A program made the translations under genes and the position numbers. Shown in pieces: positions 8,095 through 16,247 of a stretch of DNA of 62,584 nt. The stretch is taken from NCBI GenBank assembly GCA_947565305.1, contig CANOFO010000004.1, positions 1-62,584 of the forward strand. The letters are read 5' to 3'. Within the stretch, counting starts at the first letter, position 1; the number at the start of each line of letters is the position of its first letter. Source of the stretch: an uncultured Lachnospiraceae bacterium. Its GTDB lineage: Bacteria > Bacillota > Clostridia > Lachnospirales > Lachnospiraceae. The notes beneath the pieces were generated by a model. The model was given only the letters and a program-made list of their open reading frames with translations. It was not told the DNA's origin and ran no database searches.

Positions 8095-8721
8095 CTATTC
8101 TTCCCCTATTCCCTCCTCTGACGTATAACTTGTATAGAAACTTCCGTCCGGTTCCACCATAGTTACCGCTTCAAAACAAGAATAGGTGGCTGTGATTACC
8201 TCACCTTCACTGACCAGCCAATCAAAATAAACGTTTTCCCTGTCTTTTGCAGAAAAATATTCATCCCTTGCCTGGTTCTCCGGTACGCTTTCATAATACA
8301 ATTTCTTGTCTTCCCCATTATCCTCCACCACGGAAATACGATAGGCATCCTGTTTCTTTAACCAGGTTCCCAAGTCTTCCGCCATAAAATTGCCATCACT
8401 CATTACTTTCGTGACAATCTTTTTCACATTCAGATTATCAAAATCATGGAAAATCCTGTTCTTGAGAAACTTATACTGTTTCCCGCCCTTTTCGGCATCG
8501 GCAGGAATGAGGCATCTGGGAACGTCCACGGAAGCGTCTCCCTTGCCTTGCGGTTCATCTGCTTTCTTATCCTGCCCAGCACTTCCGGAACTGCCATCGC
8601 CTCCTGCCTTGCCGGTCTGCGCAATATCCTTGCCATCATCAGACGAAAGAATTTCTGTACTCTTTCTTACATTTTCCGCAGAATTATCCTCGGGCATATC
8701 TTCACTTTTACTTATCTGCAT
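8095..8721 (-). CDS. Hypothetical protein, possibly truncated at the N terminus
   Basis: From the ATG at 8721 (GAGG seven bases upstream) the product has 208 residues: a low-complexity linker rich in Gly, Ser, Asp and Lys (about 5-70) followed by a compact alpha/beta region with many acidic and aromatic residues. No signal peptide or membrane anchor is present from this start. The frame remains open upstream to 8838, overlapping the divergent radical-SAM gene, but that part has no good start. A secreted-domain fragment that lost its leader when the neighbouring gene arrived is one explanation. No family recognised. Confidence 0.5.
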   Translation of the reverse strand: MQISKSEDMPEDNSAENVRKSTEILSSDDGKDIAQTGKAGGDGSSGSAGQDKKADEPQGKGDASVDVPRCLIPADAEKGGKQYKFLKNRIFHDFDNLNVKKIVTKVMSDGNFMAEDLGTWLKKQDAYRISVVEDNGEDKKLYYESVPENQARDEYFSAKDRENVYFDWLVSEGEVITATYSCFEAVTMVEPDGSFYTSYTSEEGIGEE

Positions 8722-8800
8722 GACCTCAATTCCGGCATTTGAAATTTGCAAATTATGTCGACACATGCTATGATAACGAAAATATGAATAAGGAGACGAA

Positions 8801-9748
8801 ATGAAACTTTCTATCCAAGAAATCCAAGCCAAAAGCATCTTAACAAAATCAAACCTTCCGGTCGGCGACTACTCCGCCAACCCCTATACCGGCTGTACAC
8901 ATGCCTGCAAATACTGTTACGCGGAATTTATGAAGCGGTTTACAAACCACACAGAACCCTGGGGAACATTTCTGGACGTTAAACACTGGAACGAGATAAA
9001 ACATCCTGAGAAATATAACGGCAAAGCAATCTTTATTGGCTCTGTGACGGACCCATACAACCCACAAGAAGAGACTTACCGGCGTACAAGAGCGCTGCTG
9101 GAACAGCTAAGTGGAACCACGGCAAAAATCAGCATCGCTACCAAATCAGATTTGGTACTGCGTGACCTGGATTTAATCAAAACCTTTCCCGATATCCGTA
9201 TCTCATGGTCTGTCAACACGCTTGATGAAGATTTCCATCGGGATATGGATAATGCAGTCTCCATTGCCCGCCGGTTTGCTGCCATGGAAACATGCCATAA
9301 AGAGGGAATCCGTACATCATGTTTTATCTCACCGATTTTTCCTGGCATCACAGAGGTAAAAGAAATCATCCAGCGGGCAAAAGGCTGCTGCAACTGGATT
9401 TGGCTGGAAAACCTTAACCTGCGGGGCAGATATAAAAAAGTCATTATGGATTACATAGAGGAAAAATATCCTGATTTACTGCCGTTATATGAGGAAATTT
9501 ATAAGCACAGGAACCGCAGTTATTGGCTGGCGCTGGACAAAGACCTGCGAGCATTCGCTGATAGGCTGGGGCTTGAATATGCAACGAATGACGACAGCAT
9601 GGAAAGGGATTACGATGCGCCGCCTGTCATTGTAAATTACTTCTACCATGAACAGATAAAGAAATCAGCAAGAAAGGACGCAATGTCTGCGGCGGACGAA
9701 CAGCCAACGCCATCCGTGGCGAAGCGTATAGGTGATAATGATGCCTGA
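8801..9748 (+). CDS. Radical SAM mobile pair protein B-like
   Basis: A 315-residue radical SAM protein with the cluster motif CTHACKYC (C32, C36, C39; C-x3-C-x2-C), near the start as in the spore photoproduct lyase-related group. AGGAG lies a few bases before the ATG. The family is known as 'radical SAM mobile pair protein B' because it often travels with a second radical SAM gene; no partner A is seen here. Instead its last eight bases overlap mutM, hinting at a joint role in nucleic-acid repair or modification. Function is unproven. Confidence 0.8.
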   Translation: MKLSIQEIQAKSILTKSNLPVGDYSANPYTGCTHACKYCYAEFMKRFTNHTEPWGTFLDVKHWNEIKHPEKYNGKAIFIGSVTDPYNPQEETYRRTRALLEQLSGTTAKISIATKSDLVLRDLDLIKTFPDIRISWSVNTLDEDFHRDMDNAVSIARRFAAMETCHKEGIRTSCFISPIFPGITEVKEIIQRAKGCCNWIWLENLNLRGRYKKVIMDYIEEKYPDLLPLYEEIYKHRNRSYWLALDKDLRAFADRLGLEYATNDDSMERDYDAPPVIVNYFYHEQIKKSARKDAMSAADEQPTPSVAKRIGDNDA

Positions 9749-10568
9749 ATTACCGGAAGTGGAAACGATTAAGCGGGTACTGGAACCGCAGATAAAAGGA
9801 CTGCAAATTGAACACATCACGGTCCGGCGACCGGAGGTAATTGCCCATCCCACATGGGAAGAATTCTGCACGCTGCTGCCAGGACAGAAAATATCCGGCA
9901 TGAAGCGCCGGGGCAAATTCTTAGGCGTATCGCTGGAAAGCGGCGATTATTTTATGCTGCATCTGCGGATGACCGGCGGGCTTCTGTTCACACCTCCCGA
10001 ATACCCAGAGGAAAAGCACACCCACGTTATTTTTAAATTGAGCAATGGCTGCGAACTGCGCTTTGCGGATACCCGCCGCTTCGGCAGGTTATGGTTTCTG
10101 CACAAAGACGAAGCGGACACATACAGCGGCATCGGCAAACTGGGGCTGGAGCCATTTGACGATGGCATGACCGGCGAATACCTGCAGACACATTTTGGCA
10201 AACGCAAAAAAACCATCAAGGAATGTCTGTTAGAACAGAACGTAATTGCCGGAATCGGCAACATTTATTCTGATGAAATTCTTTATACAGCAGGAATACA
10301 CCCCTCCCGCCGGGCAGACAGCCTAAGTGGCAGGGACTGGGAAATCCTTGCTGCCGTAATCCCGGAACGCCTTTCCTATTTTATAGAAAAGAATGCAATC
10401 ACGCCAGAAGATTATTTGCAAAGCAAGGGCAAAGACTACCGCAACACGCCGTTTTTGCAAGCGTATGGGCATAACGGCGAACCGTGCCCGAACTGTCAGA
10501 ACAAATTTTGCCGCATGGTAATCGGTGGGCGCAGCAGCGTATACTGTCCATCTTGTCAGAAGGAATGA
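9741..10568 (+). CDS. mutM: Formamidopyrimidine-DNA glycosylase (MutM/Fpg)
   Basis: Excises oxidised purines such as 8-oxoguanine and nicks the abasic site. The 275-residue protein starts MPELPEVETI, so Pro2 (the Schiff-base nucleophile after Met removal) and Glu3 are in place, which fixes the start at 9741. K59 lies in RRGKF, the helix-two-turn-helix motif GIGNIYSDEIL is central, and a C-terminal zinc finger (CPNC...CPSC, about 248-272) is complete. It overlaps the upstream radical-SAM gene by eight bases and is followed by a hairpin terminator. Confidence 0.96.
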   Translation: MPELPEVETIKRVLEPQIKGLQIEHITVRRPEVIAHPTWEEFCTLLPGQKISGMKRRGKFLGVSLESGDYFMLHLRMTGGLLFTPPEYPEEKHTHVIFKLSNGCELRFADTRRFGRLWFLHKDEADTYSGIGKLGLEPFDDGMTGEYLQTHFGKRKKTIKECLLEQNVIAGIGNIYSDEILYTAGIHPSRRADSLSGRDWEILAAVIPERLSYFIEKNAITPEDYLQSKGKDYRNTPFLQAYGHNGEPCPNCQNKFCRMVIGGRSSVYCPSCQKE

Positions 10569-10584
10569 TTTATGAGACGTTTCA

Positions 10585-10623
10585 CACAAAAGGCTATTGC
10601 CTAATAACGCATAGCCTTTTGTG
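10585..10623. terminator. Bidirectional hairpin between mutM and the DUF262 unit
   Basis: Arms CACAAAAGGCTAT (10585-10597) and ATAGCCTTTTGTG (10611-10623) are perfect. The hairpin separates two convergent transcripts and can serve both. Confidence 0.7.
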
Positions 10624-10635
10624 GTTGTCTTATTC

Positions 10636-11379
10636 TCAAACATTTGTAAATATTTTATCTAACTGATACTTGATATCTTCCCCCAAATCATCGGCCCTAT
10701 ATCCATGGTAATCTATATCCCTTTCATTTTGAAAAGCATAATAACAACCATTTTTCTTAGCATACAATCTCCCTTTGATTTCAACTGCTTTATTCAATAA
10801 ATCCTGTGCTTCTTTATTATGTAAATCCATCCGGCTTCCAATCTTTCCTTTTCCATAAGGATTATCCCTATCCAATTTATGTTTTTTATCATTTGCTACA
10901 TATCTTCTAAGTCCCAGTTCTTTTCTATAAAAGTCCATATGCTCTTCTTTTGAAAGATTCCTTATGTCAATTTCTTCCCCTGCTAAGATACCTTTTACTA
11001 CAGGTGTCTCAAACAATGTATGCGACAGTAAACTTATCAATATGTTATCTATCGCATATACACATACCATCGACTGTTTTTCACCAATCTGACAAGGAAT
11101 TCCTTGATCTGAATGATAAGTCCCCTGATTTGTTAATAAACCTAGCAGAAATGTTCTCTCTTCTCTTGTCTGGAAACTCTGTAATAGTTGAATCAGTTTA
11201 AAATTGGGGCTTATTTCTCTTTGTGTATCTATGACCCCTGTTTTTATTTCTTGAATATTAGTCACCTCTTCTCTTTTTATTCGTTTACAAATTTTAAGAA
11301 GTTTATGAACATATTCAATTGCAAGTTCTCTTGTCGCAAAAGAGTATTGAAATGAAACATCATTGATTACAGCTATCAT
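10636..11379 (-). CDS. Unknown protein, third gene of the DUF262-ATPase unit
   Basis: About 247 residues, soluble, rich in Lys and charged residues. The C-terminal half contains closely spaced polar motifs: ELGLRRYVANDKKHKLDRDN, MDLHNKEAQDLLNKAVEIKG and DIDYHGYRADD, with several His, Asp and Glu that could form a catalytic or metal site. No family was recognised. Its start lies within 20 bases of the ATPase stop (AGGTG before ATG 11379; ATG 11385 and GTG 11388 are alternatives), so it belongs to the same operon. It may be the effector or a specificity partner of the module; that is inference. Confidence 0.65.
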   Translation of the reverse strand: MIAVINDVSFQYSFATRELAIEYVHKLLKICKRIKREEVTNIQEIKTGVIDTQREISPNFKLIQLLQSFQTREERTFLLGLLTNQGTYHSDQGIPCQIGEKQSMVCVYAIDNILISLLSHTLFETPVVKGILAGEEIDIRNLSKEEHMDFYRKELGLRRYVANDKKHKLDRDNPYGKGKIGSRMDLHNKEAQDLLNKAVEIKGRLYAKKNGCYYAFQNERDIDYHGYRADDLGEDIKYQLDKIFTNV

Positions 11380-11393
11380 TTTCATCACCTGCC

Positions 11394-12485
11394 CTACAAC
11401 AACTCCAAAAGTGCGTTATCCCATTCATCGAAAAAGCCTTCTGGCCATTCATTTAACCGACCATTTTCATCCAACACCGGACATACCACTTTATGTTTAT
11501 AAGAATCATTGATATCTTTATAAAAATAGAAAAATCCTGTTTTTTTCGGCTCCAATTTTTGTTTTTTTACAGCAACACGAATTCCGTTTAGTACATGGTC
11601 ACTGTGTGTCTCAACTATAACCTGAACTCCTCCTGCGCCGGAAGCCGCTATTAATTCTCCTAATATCCTTTGACCCTTTGGATGAATATGGGCCTCTGGA
11701 TTTTCAAGCAAAATAATATCTCCTGGCTTTGCAGATACCAACGCAACCACTACCGGAAGTACATAGGTAATACCAAATCCAACATTGATACTTTTATAGG
11801 AATTTGTTTTTTCTCTTCCTTCGATATACTCATATTTTAATTCCGCTGTTCTAGAAGATGTATTGATAGTAACCAATGACGATATACCCGGGGAAATCAT
11901 ATCCATCCACGCCTTTACCTGATCTGCAATTGTCTTTTTATTTCCGATTAAAATTTCATGGTTTATTACATCATCTCCGCCATGTAATTTTAAATATTGA
12001 ATAGAAAATTCTCCATTTTTTGCAAAATATCTTTCAGAAACCTCTTTTTCATTCTCAACACGATAAAGGAACTGCGGCTCAATACGATATGCTGATAAAT
12101 AGTATAAATGACTCGCCCATGCCATGCATAAATTATTATCCAAATCATTACCTATGCTCTTTATAGGCAAGACATCTGTTTCTGACTGATACTCAAAAAG
12201 ATACTGTTCTTCTGTATCCTCTGTGCAAATACTAATTCTAATCTCATCTCTTTCTGCCTTTTCAAACAAAATATCCTGACCAATACCGAGATTTACATAC
12301 TTACCTTTTAATGACAATACACTCTCTGACATAATGCTTTTTCGAGACTGTCCCAGAAGCAGAATACTCTGCATAATAGTTGATTTGCCCATCCCATTTA
12401 GACCTGTCAAAATATTTACTGTAGAAAATCGTATTTTTATTTCATCAAAGCACTTAAAATTATCTAGAACTAATTCTTTAAGCAT
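11394..12485 (-). CDS. AAA ATPase, SMC/OLD-like with DUF3696-type C terminus
   Basis: A 363-residue ABC/SMC-class ATPase. Walker A is GLNGMGKST (28-36), Walker B and the adjacent segment read IILLENPEAHIHPKG, and the H-switch region is VETHSDHVLNGIR. The C terminus (PEGFFDEWDNALLELL) matches the DUF3696 end seen in such ATPases. ATG at 12485 follows GGAG and lies 16 bases inside the DUF262 gene, so the two are coupled. Relatives drive nucleic-acid sensing in defence modules. The unit is clearly more AT-rich than its neighbours. Confidence 0.85.
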   Translation of the reverse strand: MLKELVLDNFKCFDEIKIRFSTVNILTGLNGMGKSTIMQSILLLGQSRKSIMSESVLSLKGKYVNLGIGQDILFEKAERDEIRISICTEDTEEQYLFEYQSETDVLPIKSIGNDLDNNLCMAWASHLYYLSAYRIEPQFLYRVENEKEVSERYFAKNGEFSIQYLKLHGGDDVINHEILIGNKKTIADQVKAWMDMISPGISSLVTINTSSRTAELKYEYIEGREKTNSYKSINVGFGITYVLPVVVALVSAKPGDIILLENPEAHIHPKGQRILGELIAASGAGGVQVIVETHSDHVLNGIRVAVKKQKLEPKKTGFFYFYKDINDSYKHKVVCPVLDENGRLNEWPEGFFDEWDNALLELL

Positions 12486-13765
12486 AAAAACTCCTTCACA
12501 AATTGCCGGCATTTATCAACTCGTTTTATAAGCGAATACTGATCCCCTGCTTTTAACATAGTTATAAAGTCATTATTCACAAGTATTTCCCCAAACCCAG
12601 CTATAAATTTATCTTTATTTTCCTTTATTTTTTCCAATTGTCCAGCATCCAATTCACTAAAACATATTGCCCATATTTCAAAAATAGCTTTATTAATTGG
12701 ACCCCGACGAAAATCTTTGTTATATTTTCTAAAAGCAAATTTTCCAAAAGTATCTCTGCACATGTTCATTACTCGCACAAAGCGTTCTGTAACACGTGTG
12801 ATATCTGTATCGTTAAAATTATTCGCTTTTTTTAAGCCTTTTATCAGAAAATTGTCGATACTTCCTTTATATTCCTTTTTATAGTCTAGCTCGGTAAAAG
12901 AAAGAAACCGCAACACATATTCACGATCCAACATCCGTTCTGATTTTACCGCAAACTGAGTGGCTTCTTTAAACTCCTTTCGTCCCGCCAATTCTTTAAT
13001 TAAATCCGTCCCTTTTCCCGAATACAGAGCTTGCCTAATCTCCTGGTCATTCAATTGAATTCCGCCTGTGTTAATTCTCTGAAAAATATTAAATACCACC
13101 TCCTCTGGCGTCCCCTGTGTAACAGTATATGCAACAATTGATGACTCTTTAATCCTTCTGATATACTGTCTTGGCAAATCATCAAAAGTTTTACCATTAA
13201 AATCCGTCAAATACTGCATACCTTTAAATCTACATTTTTTCCTAGATCCATCTTCTTGTTCATTGCCCACCAAGTAATTTTGGAAAGTAGTAAGGCGTTG
13301 CAAACCATCTATTACAATCCACTCATCCTCTTTAGATGCATCAAAATAAAATGCCGGAAGCGGTATTTTTAACATTAACGATTCAATCAACTGACTCTGT
13401 TTTTCTTTATCCCATAGACCACCATGCCTTTGAAACGCTGGGGTCAAATCAAACTCTCTATTTTCCAACCGATCCATTATATTTGAAATATTAGTCGGAA
13501 CCTGAGTAATATTTACATCAGAAGGAATAAATTTATCAGGTTCATTCATATCTGCTTTATATCCTTCATCCATATCCAACGGAAGAATCCTTACTCCTTG
13601 TTCCTGTAACTGATGAAGCGCTTGGTTCAACAAATCTTCATCAACTCCGGTTTTCTTGTTCTTTATTATATCTTGAACAACAAATAAACTAATTTCGTTA
13701 TCGTTTTCTCTGGCAAAATTTTTAATTTCTTCTATTCGTTCTGATATAATCTGTAAATTTTTCAT
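12470..13765 (-). CDS. DUF262 (GmrSD N-terminal-like) protein with extra N-terminal domain
   Basis: A 431-residue protein. Residues 100-165 hold the DUF262 core: PAFQRHGGLWD, QSQLIESLMLKIPLP and VIDGLQRLTT (151-160). The usual DGQQR is DGLQR here. DUF262 has a ParB/Srx-like fold and in GmrSD and related systems hydrolyses NTPs to regulate a nuclease. Residues 1-65 form a separate helical domain that resembles sigma-70 region 1.1 (see findings). No HNH (DUF1524) motif is visible at the C terminus, so any nuclease activity must come from elsewhere. ATG at 13765 follows AAAAGG. Confidence 0.82.
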   Translation of the reverse strand: MKNLQIISERIEEIKNFARENDNEISLFVVQDIIKNKKTGVDEDLLNQALHQLQEQGVRILPLDMDEGYKADMNEPDKFIPSDVNITQVPTNISNIMDRLENREFDLTPAFQRHGGLWDKEKQSQLIESLMLKIPLPAFYFDASKEDEWIVIDGLQRLTTFQNYLVGNEQEDGSRKKCRFKGMQYLTDFNGKTFDDLPRQYIRRIKESSIVAYTVTQGTPEEVVFNIFQRINTGGIQLNDQEIRQALYSGKGTDLIKELAGRKEFKEATQFAVKSERMLDREYVLRFLSFTELDYKKEYKGSIDNFLIKGLKKANNFNDTDITRVTERFVRVMNMCRDTFGKFAFRKYNKDFRRGPINKAIFEIWAICFSELDAGQLEKIKENKDKFIAGFGEILVNNDFITMLKAGDQYSLIKRVDKCRQFVKEFLCLKN

Positions 13766-13835
13766 AGCCAACCTTTTTCTTTTTGCACATAATCTGTTTT
13801 ATAATCGTTTCATTAACTATACAATGAATTTCTAT

Positions 13836-13855
13836 GCAATCATATATATGGTTGC
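13836..13855. promoter_or_regulatory. Imperfect 20-bp palindrome in the DUF262 leader
   Basis: GCAATCATATATATGGTTGC is a palindrome apart from one mismatched pair. It lies about 70 bases before the DUF262 start codon and just downstream of the larger 18+18 palindrome. A dimeric repressor site is plausible. Confidence 0.4.
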
Positions 13856-13862
13856 CTATGTT

Positions 13863-13904
13863 CAATCCATGGTATAATATTTTCCGATATTATACCATGG
13901 ATTG
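13863..13904. promoter_or_regulatory. Perfect 18-bp inverted repeat overlapping a -10 box
   Basis: Arms CAATCCATGGTATAATAT (13863-13880) and its exact complement (13887-13904) flank a 6-base spacer. Each arm carries TATAAT on its own strand. The minus-strand copy (13889-13894) forms a -10 box with TTGTGA (13913-13918) at an 18-base spacer, so the palindrome would cover the DUF262 promoter. Operator, bidirectional promoter or transcript hairpin are all possible. Confidence 0.6.
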
Positions 13905-13965
13905 CTACGCAGTCACAATGTAAAAATGATGAAATTTCTCTCCTCTGGAGTTTCCATTTCACACC

Positions 13966-13994
13966 TTGACTTCCACCCTCACACAGTATATAAT
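13966..13994 (+). promoter_or_regulatory. Sigma-A promoter of the DUF134-NifX gene
   Basis: TTGACT (13966-13971) and TATAAT (13989-13994) are separated by 17 bases, about 38 bases before the ATG at 14032. Confidence 0.75.
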
Positions 13995-14031
13995 ACTATT
14001 ATCGTCATATGTCGAAAATGGAGGTGAAATC

Positions 14032-14805
14032 ATGGCAAGACCAAGCCGCTGCCGAAGGATTTGTTTAGAACCTGAATATGACAGCTTTGCCCCCTGCGGA
14101 ATCAGGGAACCAGGGCTGGTGATACTTCATGTAGACGAATTTGAAGCAATACGGCTGATTGATTACGAAAAGAAAACCCACGAGCAGTGCGCCAGGCAGA
14201 TGGGGATTTCCCGAACCACGGTCACGGAAATCTATGAGCGGGCAAGGTCAAAAATCGCAGACTGCCTCATCGGCGGCAAGGCACTGCGCATTTCCGGGGG
14301 GAATTACAAGCTTTGCGATGGCTCGGCCTGGAAATGCTGTGGTAAAAAATGTAACAGAATTAATAACATGTCTGAACATCAGACTGCCATAAGAAAGGAA
14401 CGAGATATTATGAAAATTGCAGTAACTTATGAAAATGGAGATATTTTCCAACATTTTGGACATACCGGGCAGTTCAAAGTGTATGAGATTGCGGACGGAA
14501 AGATTGCAGATTCACAGGTTGTAAGCACAGAGGGAAGCGGGCATGGCGCGCTTGCCGTACTGCTTTCTGACTTAAATGTAGATACGCTGATTTGCGGCGG
14601 AATTGGCGCTGGTGCGCAGAACGCACTGGCGGAAGCAGGAATTGCCCTCTATGGCGGTGTCACTGGCAATGCCGATGAGGCAGTGAATGCCCTGCTCGCT
14701 GGAAATCTTGCCTACAACCCGGATGTACGCTGCAGCCATCATGACCATCATGGGGAGGGACACCAGTGCGGCGAACATAAGCACGGCTGTCATGGGAATG
14801 CATAA
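14032..14805 (+). CDS. DUF134 DNA-binding domain fused to a NifX/NifB-like domain
   Basis: A 257-residue fusion. Residues 1-105 are a DUF134 domain (MARPSRCRRICLEPEYDSF start, sigma-4-like helix-turn-helix near 50-75, C-terminal Cys cluster CCGKKC). Residues 127-240 are a dinitrogenase iron-molybdenum cofactor-type domain (IAVTYENGDIFQHFGHTGQF), and the tail is His/Cys-rich (HHDHHGEGHQCGEHKHGCH), suited to metal binding. ATG at 14032 follows GGAGGTG. An internal ATG at 14410 preceded by AAGGA could also produce the NifX part alone. A metal- or iron-sulfur-responsive regulator is likely; no nif genes are nearby. Confidence 0.88.
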   Translation: MARPSRCRRICLEPEYDSFAPCGIREPGLVILHVDEFEAIRLIDYEKKTHEQCARQMGISRTTVTEIYERARSKIADCLIGGKALRISGGNYKLCDGSAWKCCGKKCNRINNMSEHQTAIRKERDIMKIAVTYENGDIFQHFGHTGQFKVYEIADGKIADSQVVSTEGSGHGALAVLLSDLNVDTLICGGIGAGAQNALAEAGIALYGGVTGNADEAVNALLAGNLAYNPDVRCSHHDHHGEGHQCGEHKHGCHGNA

Positions 14806-14806
14806 C

Positions 14807-14838
14807 CAAATGCCCCGCAGCAAGCTGCGGGGCATTTG
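14807..14838 (+). terminator. Strong hairpin terminator
   Basis: Perfect 14-base arms CAAATGCCCCGCAG (14807-14820) and CTGCGGGGCATTTG (14825-14838) start one base past the stop of the DUF134-NifX gene, followed by TTCCTTTC. Confidence 0.85.
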
Positions 14839-14909
14839 ATTCCTTTCTAGGTCGGTATCTCCTCCTCCTCAAAAAGCAGAAAAGCTTTGTGGGAATAATT
14901 CTCACAACT

Positions 14910-16229
14910 TTAATATACCACCTGCACTTCCTGCATTTCATCCGGCAAATTTCCTAATCGGTATGTGATGGTTATGACACCGTGTCCTTCCGGTGAAACA
15001 GCAAAACTCTTATTAGCAGAAAATCCCTGTAACTTGTACGGCTCCCCCTCCTGCGGCGTCAAAGTAACCTTATATTCAAGGCTATCGTTTCCCGTAGAGA
15101 CAATCTGGCATTTGCGGGTCGTTTCCCCCTTGTCATTGCTCCTATCCTGATAAACTATCCCGAATACCGTTGGCAACAGTTGACCGATTTTTTCCTCATA
15201 GGAATCATAAAATAAATCTTCTTCCGGTATTTTGCCATTAATGAAATCTGCAAACAACTGGCTGAATTTTTCCGCACCATAACAATTCAGATGGTCCTTA
15301 TCTTTAAACAAGGACGATGTATTAGGAAAATATTCCTCTTTGCACAGATTAAAATCGTAATAGCGAATGTCAGTATCCGCTATCATATCCTGAATAAGCC
15401 CTATATATTCATCATAATTGCCAATGGCTGCCAGAAGGTAATTGGGCATAGGCGCCGCAACCAACGTCAGGGCAATCCCCTTCTTATCACAGAAATCAAT
15501 GATATCCTCTAACGCATGAAGCCAATCTTTGGAAACTGTATCAAAGTCCACAGCTAACAACTCCTTATCCAAAAAATAGTTCCAATTTTCAACCGTTTGG
15601 TTGTTGGCAACATAGCCTTTCCCGGCATACCACTCCGTCTCCTGCGATACATAGGTGTATTCATAATTTTTATAAGCCGCAGTTCCCTTTTTCAAGACTA
15701 AATCTTTGATATAATCTGCATCAAAAAAACGACTCCAATTTCTCCTCGCCCGAAAGAAACTGTTGCTGTAGTATTCCTTTGTCGAGGCATTGAGCAAATA
15801 TTGCACCTTATCCAAAGACGGTCTCAGGTAATCTGAGATAATATAAGTCTGCGTCAAATCTGTCCGTTCCTTATTTACTGCAAACGCCGCATTAAAATAA
15901 ACCTCTAAATAGATATGTTTGATGTCATTATATCTTGCGGCTTCTTTGATTATCATATAGGAGCCATCCAAATGCTGGGAAGATGTCCCACAGTTAAATG
16001 TGTTCACCCCTAATTCCTTATCCAGAATTTCCGGGATAAAACTCCGGTAACAATGCGAGGAACCCACAAACAGAACGTCTATATTCTCCTGCTCATACAT
16101 CTCGTGGAACGTCAGCCTGGTATAGGACGCCGTGTCATCTATCAGGATATATTGGAAAAATTTATTGCAGCCTGCAAACAAAACGCAAAATATTACAAAA
16201 GAAACCAGTAATTTTATGTTCTTTTTCAT
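14910..16229 (-). CDS. SGNH/DltD-like membrane-anchored acyl-transfer partner
   Basis: A 439-residue protein with an N-terminal anchor (about 5-22) and an extracellular SGNH-type domain: GSSHCYRS (near S57-S58), a long central region, and KDKDHLNCYG near 310-320 supplying the Asp-x-x-His pair. Such proteins take acyl groups from an MBOAT partner and place them on surface polymers. The MBOAT gene ends 18 bases upstream, so the pair forms one unit. The start is ATG 16229; GTG 16241 sits directly on the GGGAGG site and is unlikely. The acceptor polymer is unknown. Confidence 0.78.
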   Translation of the reverse strand: MKKNIKLLVSFVIFCVLFAGCNKFFQYILIDDTASYTRLTFHEMYEQENIDVLFVGSSHCYRSFIPEILDKELGVNTFNCGTSSQHLDGSYMIIKEAARYNDIKHIYLEVYFNAAFAVNKERTDLTQTYIISDYLRPSLDKVQYLLNASTKEYYSNSFFRARRNWSRFFDADYIKDLVLKKGTAAYKNYEYTYVSQETEWYAGKGYVANNQTVENWNYFLDKELLAVDFDTVSKDWLHALEDIIDFCDKKGIALTLVAAPMPNYLLAAIGNYDEYIGLIQDMIADTDIRYYDFNLCKEEYFPNTSSLFKDKDHLNCYGAEKFSQLFADFINGKIPEEDLFYDSYEEKIGQLLPTVFGIVYQDRSNDKGETTRKCQIVSTGNDSLEYKVTLTPQEGEPYKLQGFSANKSFAVSPEGHGVITITYRLGNLPDEMQEVQVVY

Positions 16230-16247
16230 AATCAGCCACACCCTCCC

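Noticed and set aside
12470..13765. Complete GmrSD restriction enzyme
   Set aside because: No DUF1524/HNH catalytic motif is visible in the C-terminal half.
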